Assembly: GCA_949317995.1 (NCBI GenBank)
Contig: OX439043.1
Location: 44,893,560 to 44,957,559, forward strand
DNA length: 64,000 bases
Direction: 5' to 3'
From: Acholoe squamosa
Lineage: Eukaryota; Annelida; Polychaeta; Phyllodocida; Polynoidae
A program made the translations under genes and the position numbers. The notes under the pieces are model-generated. The model saw only the letters and a program-made list of their open reading frames with translations. It did not search any database and had not been told where the DNA came from. How positions within the stretch are numbered: position 1 is the first letter of the stretch; each line of letters opens with the position of its first letter. Shown piece by piece: positions 52,018-62,556 of the stretch.

Positions 52018-52773
52018 TGATATGATTTTATAATAATACTTAACTCTGTTCTATTACATTATTATAATAAAATGTATTATATCCAAACAACTTGTTTCAC
52101 TTCATTTTTATTTTCACTTATAGACAGCATAATACTTCAATCAAAGTGTCAAATGATCTGTACATCACATATTTTATTTATCATCGTAATACAAGAATTG
52201 CTTTAAATCCAATGAAAATGAAAATCTATCGTTTCAATTGTAAACTAACGCTGTAAATTCCTCTAATAACTCAGCAAATGTTCTTTGCTGATATCAATGA
52301 AACATAACAAAAAATAAAGGAGAAAAAACTCTGTCCCTAAATCACTCAAACTGTTGAAAAAAATCTATATCCTCTTAAACTGAATGTCTATTTGTTCATA
52401 GACTTAAAGGTGTAACACCACATTTATGATTTCACTGCTGAGGTGGAGTATATAAGGAATGCAATGTCTGGGGTTAATTGAAGAGGTCTAGCCCTCATGT
52501 CACGAACCTCCACGCCTGTAGCTCCAGGTACTAGCTTCAGTGTGAACAAAATCACGACTATTCGTGCGAGCTTGTTAACTTAGAACGGCTGATGCTCCCA
52601 TTGTTGGTTGATGCGTGTATGCTCCCATCAGTTGGTTGAAGCACCATACATAATAGTCCTCCTGTTTCAGTAACGTCATTCCTTAGAGAGCTGATCTGAA
52701 ATTGAATGTATCTCTCAATCCTCCTCCTTCAATCCTCCTTCAATCCTCCTTTACTATTTCCAAAATAATCCTA
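52018..52773. other. Right subterminal region, no gene; one TATA-like site
   Basis: 756 bp. The first 350 bp are AT-rich, with a polyadenylation signal (52066). The second half is less AT-rich, with TATATAAGG near 52451 preceded by GGTGGAG, a duplicated GATGCTCCCAT/TATGCTCCCAT word (near 52590 and 52617), and CAATCCTCC(T) triplication near 52720-52750. No ORF recognised. Confidence 0.5.
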
Positions 52774-52873
52774 TTATCCAAAATAATAGGTATTTTCTGG
52801 ATATTCAAAAAATATAGGTCTTCTTTGGATATTTTTTTAGAAATATCCAAAGAAGACCTATATATATACTACT
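52774..52873 (-). repeat. Right terminal inverted repeat with internal hairpin
   Basis: Reverse complement of 14016-14116 with one indel and a few substitutions. It contains the same stem (52812-52834 with 52841-52863, 6-nt loop) 10 bp from the end. Confidence 0.92.
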
Positions 52874-52879
52874 ACTAAT
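52874..52879. repeat. Target-site duplication, right copy (ACTAAT)
   Basis: Identical to 14010-14015 and directly abuts the right terminal inverted repeat. Confidence 0.9.
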
Positions 52880-53254
52880 AATAAAGGAGAAAAACAAGAT
52901 GCTAACCAGGCAGCCTCACATGACTCTAACCAGGCAGCCTCACACGACAACAAGCAGTCACCCCTACTTGACAACAACCAAGTAGCAGAGGTTCAAAGCG
53001 ACAACAAGCAGTCACCCCTACACGACAACAACCAAGTAGCAGAGGTTCAAAGCGACAACAAGCAGTCACCCCTACACGACAACAACCAAGTAGCAGAGGT
53101 TCAAAGCGACAACAAGCAGTCACCCCCACACGACAACAAGCAGTCACCCCCACACGATACCAATCAGGCAGCAGAAGTTCAAAGCGACAATCAGGCAGCA
53201 GAAGTTGAAATGGCAGGAATACAAGACACAAATGAGGCTGCTCAACCTAAATAG
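52880..53254 (+). pseudogene. Continuation of the interrupted accessory-gene exon, with 54-bp repeats
   Basis: Open frame ending at TAG 53252-53254, rich in Gln/Asn/Asp/Ala. Its core is three copies of a 54-bp unit (18 codons, VAEVQSDNKQSPLHDNNQ) between about 52950 and 53110, flanked by shorter NQAAS/NQAAE units. Composition and position show it belongs with 13696-14015 across the Polinton insertion. The two sides are one base out of phase, so the exon was either already damaged or has since picked up an indel. Confidence 0.5.
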
Positions 53255-53762
53255 ACACCAATGTTACACACGCGCCAGAAGAAGAAAAAAAAAGACACTC
53301 TTTATGCTGATTTGAATAAGATCAAAGTAGTCGTATTGTCCCAAGATAACACCAGGCATGTAATACAGTTGGGAGACTTGGCACAAACTTGTTAGTACAA
53401 GTGGCAGGAAGAGATGGGTTATTGCAAGTACGAGAAACCGATAAGAACCCCTCTACTTCCACCAAAAATGATGGTTCAAACACTGAAAAAAACAGCAAGT
53501 ACACAAGGAAGTAGAGGAGTCAAGCATGAATCATTTTAGAGTGAACCCCCACTTTATATCTACACAAAGAGACATTAATGCTGTATTTTAAGCATCTTTT
53601 AAAGGCACCTCATGTTTGTCCTAGACTTTCAATTACAGACATGGTATACACGCACAGACTTTTGCTTTCTCATATACAGATGTGAATGTCATAGAGAAAA
53701 AGCATATGCTAAAATTCAATATGTTAAGTCATGTGTCCTTGATGAAAGGAATAACACAAAGT
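53255..53762 (+). other. Possible decayed coding remnant between the converging genes
   Basis: Short coding-like runs in changing frames (for example KKDTLYADLNKIKVVVLSQD near 53295-53355 and QVAGRDGLLQVRETD near 53400), ending before the transposase remnant. Could be the 3' end of the accessory gene. No intact frame. Confidence 0.3.
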
Positions 53763-55179
53763 TTAAGTGAAATGAGTGGCAACAAGGTTGTCCCGGAAGT
53801 CTTTAATCCTATCGCTCTCCTGCTCCCTTGTCATCTCCCCAGGCTGGCGGAGGGGTGGCCTGACAGGGATCCAAGGATCAGCTGGATGATTTACTACCCT
53901 AATTCCGTGATCTAGTGCGACATTGTGTAGACAACAACAACTGACTATGATCTTGGACGCTCTCACAGGTTTGTGCCTTATGTGGCCTCCAGAGGAGTCA
54001 AAGATCCTAAAATAAGAAAGATCACATAACTCAATTCTGAAAAAGCAGTCTCTGAACAAAGGAAATAAAAGACTGCATGTGCACTTAGAATTCATATCAT
54101 AATATTCATATGTGAAGATATGAATATTTTGTGCCACTTGTTGAAAGCATCCTGGGGGGGTTGGGTTTTCAGTCCTGAAAGGCGTGTACAGGTTATTGCT
54201 CAAACCATACCTGAAAGAAATTATGCTCCCCGGCCATCTCGGAACAACATTCAGGATATGTCTGTCATAGTCTGATATCACCTGACTAAGGAAAGCAGAG
54301 AGAACTGAAAGATAAAAAAAAAAAAATTTTGAATAAAAAAAGAATTTTCTTATAAATACGAAAAAAGATACTTTTTGAATAATTTTAAGAAAATAAATAT
54401 TTAAAGGAAAACAGCTAAAATTATTTCTCACCATTGTGTTGATCAAATGGTACCCCTTCCGGCACACATACACACACTCATTCTGCACAGGGGTCTTAAT
54501 CAGGATGTGGGTCCCATCGCTGGCCACTGGATGAACTTGGAGTGATTCCTGTACAAGAAGTCAGTAAAGTCCTGCACAGATCTGCATACCACAGCTGTCG
54601 ACACGTTTTTGGCCATCGTCTGTTGGACAATAAAAAGATCCTGGGGCCAGGTACCTCAGGACAATGCAAAACTGAAAGAAAAGAAGAATCAAAATATATA
54701 ATAAAAGTTTATGTTTAATTTTTGTCTTTATTTATGTATAAGCAAAGAAAAAATTGGTTCATTTTATTAAGGATGTAAAGTAATTATTGCATTTTTTGGG
54801 GGGTGCTGAAAAAAAAGCCATTTCACATAAATTTAATTCCCCCCTATAAGAATAAAGGTATACATTTTTTGGGTAACCCCCTATCTATTAAAGAGAACCT
54901 GTGAACAACAATAAATTTATATATTAATTATATGGGTAGGCAGGAAGTGCAAAAAAAGGTGAAATAAATACTTACCCTGTCGATATGGATGAGGCCACCT
55001 TCCCTAGTGCAACCTTTGAACCTTGCTTCCTTCCCATACTCCCAAGCCAAACGAACAGCCAACTTCTTAGACAGCCTATACCTTGCTAAGAACTCTTTTT
55101 TACTGTACTTGAAGGTGGGGGAGCTCTTCTCCCTCATCTTCCTTTGTTTTCTACCCAAAGAGTCAGTAGGACGTACCAT
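53763..55179 (-). pseudogene. Decayed Harbinger transposase of the second element
   Basis: Minus-strand pieces of a HARBI1-like transposase. First exon 55179-~54977 (KKEFLARYRLSKKLAVRLAW, donor GTAAGT). Then a block at 54670-54430 with LRYLAPG and the first catalytic Asp in ASDGTHILIKTP, ending at a GTGAGA donor. Then NVVPRWPGS, where the usual following His-Asp-Ser is lost. Finally the C-terminus SKIIVSCCCLHNVALDHG to the stop at 53763. Frame changes between blocks and the missing second Asp and Glu show it is dead. It converges on the accessory gene at 10441-53254, the same arrangement as in the first Harbinger element. Confidence 0.7.
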
Positions 55180-55942
55180 CTTGTTCTTAATGCCCGCCTG
55201 TGGCTGACCCAGAAAAAGTCTGAGCTGGTCCCCATAGGACCCTGTGCTGAAAAAGTGACGCTACAGCGATTGCAGGACCTCCTGAGTAATCTGGAAAAAT
55301 ATGACGCTAAAATGACTAGCACAAAGGGTTTAGCGTCTACTCCTGAGCGAAACTTTGTTTGTGTAACGCATATTTTGACGCAATGAATTTGCGACAAAAA
55401 TTGGGGGCCGCAAATTTGCGCAAAAAGGTTTGTGTAACACGACCTGTCGCAAACACAGTGTCACTATTTTTGTGTAATGACCCCAGAAACAGCTCGCATG
55501 TTATAACATGATAGACCCATTGTCTCCTACTCATCAACTCCCTTGTAAGGCCCAGCAGTAGTTGACAGGTGACCTATCGGGTAGCAATCATACAACCTAC
55601 CTGACCCGCAAGCCATCTGCCATGATGCTGCATTTACATTGTCTTTGGTTAGGAGTGAGTGAGTAATTTCTACAGCTATTGTACAGGTTCTGATGGGTAG
55701 AGCAACAATTAGTCAGCTCTAATACTTAGAACACGTTTTTTAAAAGATTATAATGTGTAGAAATTTTACTCATCAGTAGCCTCTCATAATTCAAGATATC
55801 ATCTCTGTTAAGTTATCAGCTCTGTTATTAACCTCTGCCCAGTAAAATACATATTTTGTCAGCTTGGGTGTGTGAAATAAACTTTGTTGAATTGATTGCC
55901 TACATAGTATGATAGATGCGTAGGTCGCTCAGGAAAATGACT
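55180..55942. other. Host or transposon-end DNA, no gene
   Basis: The first ~300 bp contain repeated short words (TTTGTGTAAC, TTGCGAC) and may include the outer end of the second Harbinger-like element. No matching terminal repeat was found. The rest is unremarkable. Confidence 0.35.
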
Positions 55943-56125
55943 CTAGACCCCTAAAATCGACATCGCGACTTGAGCATTTTTTAGCTTACTGACATGAGAC
56001 ATGGCCTATTCCTTAAAATCGACACAGGGACATGACTATTTCTTAAAATTGACACAGGGACATGGCCATTACTTAAAATCGACACAGGGACATGGCCATT
56101 TCTTAAAATCGACATGGTGGCATGG
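55943..56125 (+). repeat. ~37-bp minisatellite
   Basis: Four to five imperfect copies of a unit with TTAAAATCGACACAGGGACA followed by TGGCCATT. Confidence 0.75.
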
Positions 56126-56446
56126 GGACCCCCAAACAAGGGTCCCAGGAAAGCCTGGGAATTAAGTACAATGCTGAAAAATATAAACCCCTACTCAGTA
56201 ATAGTTACAGTATTTACTTGATATACTCTTTAGATAATAGTGTGTACCTATTACCCAGAGATGGATAGGTGATGAGGGCCCTGGGTACTGGCAGATGATA
56301 TCAGTAGTATCCACTCACAAAGGCCAATGACAATAAGGCTTCATTTCCCCTGGTATTGTGAACATGGGATAATTACAGGACTGACTGTGATGTTCAATAA
56401 GATGGTGGTCCACTCTCTGAGGATGACCCAATCTCTACCACACATT

Positions 56447-56451
<5 letters not shown>
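56126..56451. other. Host DNA, no gene seen
   Basis: About 325 bp with no ORF, repeat or signal that I can support. Confidence 0.35.

Positions 56452-56503
<52 letters not shown>
56452..56503. repeat. (TA)n microsatellite
   Basis: Uninterrupted TA repeat of about 26 units. Confidence 0.95.
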
Positions 56504-56506
<3 letters not shown>

Positions 56507-56879
56507 GCGTTCCGAATACCTGTTGTCTTAGCTCTATGGAAAGGTCAACAAAGACTCCGTCAACTTAAGTATCAACACTGTTTATTGCCTGGCTTCTGGC
56601 CACACCATCTAAGCCGTCGGTGAACATCTCTTATCTGCTTCACCACTGGGGGCAAGCCGGGCTATGAGTCTCGACCAGCACGTAACTCCCTCTCCCTAGT
56701 CGGAAAAAGACAGCCACTATATTTATGCTTGCCGTTGGCACGGTGCCAGCGGCGGTGAACACTCTCCCGAGCACCGGCAGGCGATGCTCGCTCCTAACGT
56801 AACTCCGGGATCTGCGGCTTCCACGCCCGCATACCAGGATGGTTTGGCTTCCACCGCTTCTCCCTCAGTCTAAGCCACA

Positions 56880-56881
<2 letters not shown>
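56504..56881. other. GC-richer host DNA, no gene seen
   Basis: Between two TA microsatellites. Could be a fragment of a repeat (both flanks are TA tracts). No coding support. Confidence 0.35.
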
Positions 56882-56927
<46 letters not shown>

Positions 56928-56937
56928 TATGTATATG

Positions 56938-56972
<35 letters not shown>

Positions 56973-57006
56973 GTATGTATATATATATATGTATGTATAT
57001 ATATAA

Positions 57007-57040
<34 letters not shown>

Positions 57041-57041
57041 G
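56882..57041. repeat. Compound (TA)n/(TATG)n microsatellite
   Basis: About 160 bp of TA repeats broken by GTA units. The reading frames across it (IYIYIY) are artefacts. Confidence 0.95.
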
Positions 57042-59219
57042 TCCCATCTGATGTGGGAGAAAGTGACAAAAGAAACAACTTCCAGACTGATTTCCCTAAC
57101 CATTAACAGGGAGTCCACACAGAAAGCATTTATATCTATGTTCCAGAACACTCAGTTTGGCCAGAGACGCTACAGAATTGGCCAAAGGTGAAAAGGAAAG
57201 CGCGGTGATTCCTTGGAGCAGAGTGACAGACCCAGGGACCGGAAGTGTGTGGGCTACACAGGTTGCCGCCAGAGGGCTTTCTGGAGTCACGTGGAGGCAG
57301 CATCCAGGGGATACAATAGTATGAAACCAAAGGTGCTCCGGAAGTGGATAGCGACTGCACGCAGGTCGGAAGTGTGATAAATGGCAAGTGGAGATGAGGG
57401 TACCGAGAAGGTGTGTGTTTACTTCGTTTTGGGTATCCACTCCCTACCTGCAAACATCGTTCTTGTAAATAGATAATTGCCTCATTAGATGGATCTTTGC
57501 ATTGCTGTATATATGCAGGTTCTAATCGCTTGGTTGGCTTCTGCAATTGACATTCTCAGCAGTCGCCACATAATAGATGGAGAGCACTTTCTCTAACCAG
57601 AAAGCAGGAGAGCCCCTCCCATCCCTGATTAAGTAGAAGACATTAATAAAACTTCTAGATATCTATAGCTTGGGTGCCATCCTGTTTAGCCCATATTTTC
57701 GGCTTAATTCCAGGCTTAAATCTACAGGGAAAATGAGGAGGCGCGCGTCCCTGCTCCCCGTCTAAAATCCGCCACTGTTGTCTTCTATTTCTTTTTTTTT
57801 TTCTTTTTTTTTTTTGCTGATAGACATTCATCCAATTGAATTCCAACCACCAGTCTCAGAAAAATAGCATTCTGAGCATTACTTAGCATCTGATGTGTCA
57901 TTTAAGATTAATCCACCAATACTGTTTAATCTTCATCAAGTATTTCTTCAGCACCATCCTTAATCTTACATTATGAAATGTGACTGTCTCTTACTACCTC
58001 GACTGTATATGCATGGCATCACATACGGCGCTTCTTGGCAATATGTCCTTTTGCTAGGTAGGATTCACTGAATGCATCATGAGAAGTGCATGGAACAGCT
58101 GAAATCTAGCACAATCCACATCTGTAATCCATTAATTTCTATCTTTTAAGGTTGATTTATTATCATTTTTCAAAAAATATTTCTAGACTAACCATCCCTG
58201 TCGAAAATCTTCAAGTCAAATAAGGGCGATGAACTTTCCCTATTGATCAGGGGTAAGGAGGTGCTGACACCTCATGCATACATATGCCATTAATACCCCA
58301 GATCATTTAACAATACTATAGATCTATAGCTCCACCAATGTCTCATGTCTCATTTTGGCAAATGCCAATACAAATACACCCCTAGAACTGAAATTTGACC
58401 TAGCATATTGCAATGAATTAAGTGCTATGTTAAAAATTAGTGGTTGGCCTATGTATTTATAGGGGTTCAATGGTGATGGCCTATAATGGTTAGCTATAGT
58501 TACACCTTGATCTTACCAGTAAAAGGTGTCCCAGGCCACAGGGAAATGTGAGTGTAAGCAATCTTTTCCCTATCTAAAATGACCCTTTTAAGAAAATGAA
58601 ACAATTGTAACCTTAATGTTTATTAAGAGTTACACCCCTTGTGTACTCCTGATATGGTATAATGTACCCTACATGCATTTAGGACAGTGCAGAGCATGTG
58701 AAAGGTTGAGGTCTTTAGCACTGCGACACATAGTGACGAGCGTGCAGGGCTGTCCTACCTTCCTTTGCCTGACGATACATGCCGTTTCAAGAGTTGCTCG
58801 ACACTTTCTCTTCTGTGTAGTTCTCCAAGTGGCCACTAGACGGCGGCGATATTGAGAAGGAGCTGCACACTTCTCTTTGTTGCCCTCCAAGCAGATGCTC
58901 CAACTAATAACCCCCCCCCCGTGCCTACATTACCAACCTCAGACAGTTAGATACGATCCTACCAGGAAAAATAACAGACGATGGTGTGACTTTCCAAGTA
59001 TACCACTGCTTATTCCACGACTTTTGGGATTTTGGGTGCTTTTTCTGGATATTCCCATGCACATACCTGTTGATATTGCACACCCTGAAGGCTGTAACAT
59101 CACTTTTGAGAGGCGTGCAGTTATCCATGGATAACCTGCACGCCATGCGGTTATTCATGGATAACCCACATGCCTCTCATGTCCTTCCATGTCATATGTT
59201 ATATGTTAAAACCTACAGA
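57042..59219. other. Host intergenic DNA, no gene seen
   Basis: 2.2 kb with no supported gene. Noted items: a poly-T tract at about 57788-57815 next to GTGGCGGATTTT-type sequence on the minus strand, which looks like a transposon terminus. Also a single strong CTCF-like site, CCACTAGACGGCGGC at 58833-58847. Confidence 0.4.
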
Positions 59220-59224
59220 ATTTT

Positions 59225-59310
59225 TCATTGCCAGGGTAGGGGTCGAACCTGCAGTCTCTGATCCCTAGTCCAACTCCCTAAGCATTGTGCCACAGGGACT
59301 GACGAGAGAA
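59225..59310 (-). repeat. tRNA-derived SINE-like fragment
   Basis: On the minus strand a Pol III A-box-like TGGCACAATGCTTAGGGA is followed about 30 bp later by a B box GGTTCGACCCC, the spacing of a tRNA-type internal promoter. It cannot fold as an intact tRNA gene. Confidence 0.4.
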
Positions 59311-59447
59311 GCTTGGTTAGAACCATGTTTCTATGATATAAATCCACCCAGCAGTAGTGTAGTGTGAATGCGTCCAGCACCTTGACCCATAACCAGGCAA
59401 GTCGCGCACAGTATCTAACCAACGGCTGCCAGGCGCTGAAGGAGGAG

Positions 59448-59960
59448 ACACGGTGGTCTAGTAGTTAGTGCATTGCGCTCAGCCGTTAGAGGTAAGCGGG
59501 TCGAGTTCCGGTCCGGGCGCATCTTTTTTCGCCGTGTGCCCACTGCCAGCTGGGCGCCGAGCCTGAGGTATGCGTACCGGTCATGTACAAACACTATTTT
59601 TCGCTGTGTGCCGCTGCCATAACCGTGTGTGCTGTAGCTGTCCGCTGCCGGGTGACGAGGTGTATTATACACAAACATAACCGCGAGACGCATTCAAAGC
59701 AAACATGCATACCATATTTCCCCGTCTATGAGCCCAGGCTTGTATTGGTACTGCCTACCACATAAACCTCCTTACTAAGTGGCAAATTGACCAGGCCTTA
59801 ACACGAGGATATACGGTACTGCGGGACGCATTCAAACCAAACCAACGACTGCCAGGCGCGGTCGCTGTCCGCTGCCGGGCAACGAGGTGTATGTACCGAT
59901 CGTGTACACACAATGGCTGGCTTCGAATCCCGGGAAAGGGGAAAAATTTTTGTTTTCAAC
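59448..59960 (+). repeat. tRNA-derived SINE-like sequence
   Basis: GGTGGTCTAGTAGTTAGTGC (A-box-like) followed by GGGTCGAGTTCCGG (B-box-like) at about 59450-59515. A second B-box-like GGCTTCGAATCCC lies near 59928. The interval repeats ACTGCCAGCTGGGCGCC-type words. Typical of SINE tails; limits uncertain. Confidence 0.4.
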
Positions 59961-60603
59961 TTGAATTTATTGGTATTCTATTGATTATCTATTGGTTTCG
60001 TGGAATAAAATAAGTAGTCAATGGATAATTCATGACTCGTGTGTGTTAGCAAAAGATAAATTCCACTCGGGCTATGCCCTCGTGTAATTATCCTTCACTA
60101 AGACACACTCGTCATGAATTATCCATGGATTACTTGTTCAATAATTCCTTGTAGCTATTACCATATCAATCTCAGACCGATAAAATAATTTGGTCGGTCG
60201 ATTAAATTGCCACCTATGTAGCTAAATGAGGGAAAACATGCATCCAGGGATTGAATACTATGTTGAGTCAAAGCATTTAAAAATGAGATATCTTGAGAAA
60301 ATAATTATATTCAAGGTATTGCTTGACAATCATGGGTTGGTACAACTGAAAATGGCAAAAATGCTCTAAATGCGTTACATACCATCATGAATACGTGTGT
60401 GTACAGACAATACCAAAATTTAGTTTTATTGAAAAAATATACAAAGAAATGCGATCATCAATGTTTTATAAAAGTGGTTCTCAAGTGAATCTTTAATGTC
60501 AATTTTCAGTTTTTGAGTCCTTTGTGAAAGTTTCACACATGACACGGACATCAACGTTCTTTTCACATTCCAAAAACGGAATGTTTTCAGTGGATATACA
60601 CAT
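59961..60603. other. Host DNA, no gene seen
   Basis: AT-rich. Contains an imperfect inverted pair around 60020-60130 (AATGGATAATTCATGA and TCATGAATTATCCATGG) that could be a small MITE. Confidence 0.4.
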
Positions 60604-60687
60604 GTATGTATGTATGTATGTATGTATGTATGTATGTATGTATGTATGTATGTATGTATGTAGTATGTATGTATGTATGTATGTATG

Positions 60688-60717
<30 letters not shown>
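60604..60717. repeat. (ATGT)n microsatellite
   Basis: Long ATGT repeat with one interruption near 60660. Confidence 0.95.
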
Positions 60718-60718
<1 letters not shown>

Positions 60719-61799
60719 GAATTAGTTTAGTGTACGTACTTCATCATAGGGACCAAAACAATTTACATCTTCTAACCACCGTAAAACGGAGCTGTTAGAC
60801 CAAAGGAAGGCCGGGGCCATATATACTACTGTAGGCTCTTCACATGTCCCGGATCACAGGCCTTTGGCCCCTAATCACAAATTCCCTTTGCCCCCATCCC
60901 CCCCCCCATCCCCCACTCATATTGTGTCACATTTGTAGTCTGTCACAGACAGCCTCACTAGAGCGAGGTGCTAGTTCTGAGCTGTTCCATTCCAAAGAGC
61001 TGCTCCTCCAATATGGAACTCGTACATAGTCTGGGGAAACATTGACACTGTGAGCAGTCCCTGGCTGGCTGAGCTGCTCACTTTGATCTGGTTTGTAGAT
61101 GACAGGCCGGCTGTGCAAGGCTCAGAGCTACTCCCCCGCACATACACACCAGAACAGAACCTACCCCCACAACAGATGCACAGGCACAGCCCCGCCAAGC
61201 CGCACCTTGCATGCAGTTGAATTAACAGGTTCACTTAGCTCCTAACGCTTTTATTGTTACATCGGGCTGAATTGATTGAACTTTGTAAAGGAAAATAAGA
61301 AAGAAAGAAATGAGAAAAGCTACCACAGTTACAATTAGCATGCATGCAGTATAGATAATCGAACAATAGAGGTAATCAATCTCTACTCTTCCCCGCATAC
61401 AGAAAGCAGAATGCATTTAACATCTATGAAAGCAGCACAATATTTTGGTAATAATATTATAAAAATAAGGCTCAATGACGTGCCCGATCATACCCGGACA
61501 TAGATAAGAGTTGTGGGAGTGTCGGAATCTTGTCCTCGGTTTCTATACATGTGACAGGATCTGCGAAAAGGGCCCTTAGCGTACGGTGCATTAAGGCCCC
61601 TATTTCCAGTATATGTCACAGTCATGTAATATAGACAATGCTAGGCTGCATCCTCCTGATACTTAAGTACACAACATAACCACAGATTAGTATACACTCG
61701 TGACACCATCAGCAGGAACCCTGGAAACTAGACTTTGTGAGGACCTCCAAAGGGTAGTGTTCCTTACATGGAAGCTGAGCTTGAAGTGGTGTGTAGAGA
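60718..61799. other. Host DNA upstream of a candidate gene
   Basis: No coding segment recognised. Possible 5' flank of the exon at 61800, but no clear TATA or initiator element. Confidence 0.35.
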
Positions 61800-62556
61800 A
61801 TGGAGACGGTAAACAGAGTGTGTGGAACTACAGTTGGGGCTTCGCAACGCTGGCGAAGGACGGTTGGAGTACTGGTGGTTGGATTCGCTGTTGGAATTCT
61901 GCTCTCTCAAACTATTGACAGTGTTTTCTCCACCAATAAGGTAATGTTACTTCAGAAATTAATGTTAATTAATATCATGTGGAAATCTATAAGAGTTATG
62001 ATATTGACCTGGAGGAGGGGGGGGCTAGCCTAAAAATAATACGAAATTTCCTCACTTTATGAAACCTGTTTTAATATCTAAGCGTACGCTATGGCATAAA
62101 TGCACGTTCTGATGGTGTTCCATACAGAAATATACATGCACACTTTACCTGGTAATAAAATTAGACAGTACATAGTAATAGCGACGCATTGAGTTTGCCT
62201 GTTGCCAGAGCACAGTGAGATCGGCATGAAAGTTTCGTTGTTTGAAATGCATGAAGGGGGCGGGGTTAACAAAGTAGATCTGTCTACGGATCCATATTTC
62301 ACTATCTGGACCCCCACCCACCCCCCTTCGCCAATATGGAATTTAACTGATACTGGGAACTAATTAACCTGATGTCATCTTTGGCAGGTGTAGTTTTTGC
62401 CAAGCACATGAATGGATGTTATGGTTGCACGTGATACAATATATACCGGAGATAACCTTCTCTTCCAGGATGTCCATAGAAGGGACAATGATAGAGACAG
62501 GAGGTCTGTAGATGCTTCTAGTGAAGGACACGTCCGAAACCAAACCCCAATCCCAG
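61800..62556 (+). CDS. First two exons of a host type II membrane protein gene (partial)
   Basis: Exon 1 61800-61940 encodes 47 residues: a basic QRWRRT motif, then one hydrophobic segment VGVLVVGFAVGILLS, then a polar stretch ending at a GTAATG donor in phase 0. Exon 2 62469-62556 (acceptor CTCTTCCAG, donor GTCGGT) continues in phase and encodes a charged stem with an N-glycosylation site (NQT). A short cytoplasmic tail, signal anchor and hydrophilic stem are the layout of Golgi glycosyltransferases or sulfotransferases, but the catalytic part is outside or further downstream, so the product is unknown. Confidence 0.45.

Larger units (their letters stand above)
14016..52873 (+). mobile_element. 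Polinton/Maverick (polintovirus/adintovirus-like) element, 38,858 bp
   Basis: Bounded by ~100-bp terminal inverted repeats starting AGTAGT and a perfect 6-bp target duplication. It encodes the full Polinton core set on one strand: protein-primed DNA polymerase B, retroviral-type integrase, packaging ATPase, adenain-type protease, double-jelly-roll major capsid and penton-like minor capsid proteins. Nearly all genes are open. Typical Polintons are about 15-20 kb. This one is roughly twice that because its left ~17.4 kb is repeat DNA without genes. The gene half is very AT-rich compared with the flanks. It could be an endogenous virus or a transposon; the gene set fits a virion-forming agent. 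Confidence 0.93.

Noticed and set aside
52926..53231. 101-residue Cys/Leu-rich minus-strand frame (CCRFEPLLLGCC repeats)
   Set aside because: It is the antisense of the 54-bp coding repeats on + and has no independent support.
10057..55500. Terminal inverted repeats of the second Harbinger-like element
   Set aside because: I compared the GC-rich stretch at 10057-10440 with 55180-55500 and saw no convincing inverted match, so element limits are left open.
56327..57151. Frames with IYIYIY or similar runs
   Set aside because: Translations of TA and TATG microsatellites.
57720..57815. hAT-like terminus (GTGGCGGATTTT on -) next to a poly-T tract
   Set aside because: Only one end is visible and no target duplication or partner end was found, so no element is called.
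59225..59960. Functional tRNA genes
   Set aside because: A- and B-box-like words are present, but no complete cloverleaf or acceptor stem could be formed; SINE-like fragments fit better.
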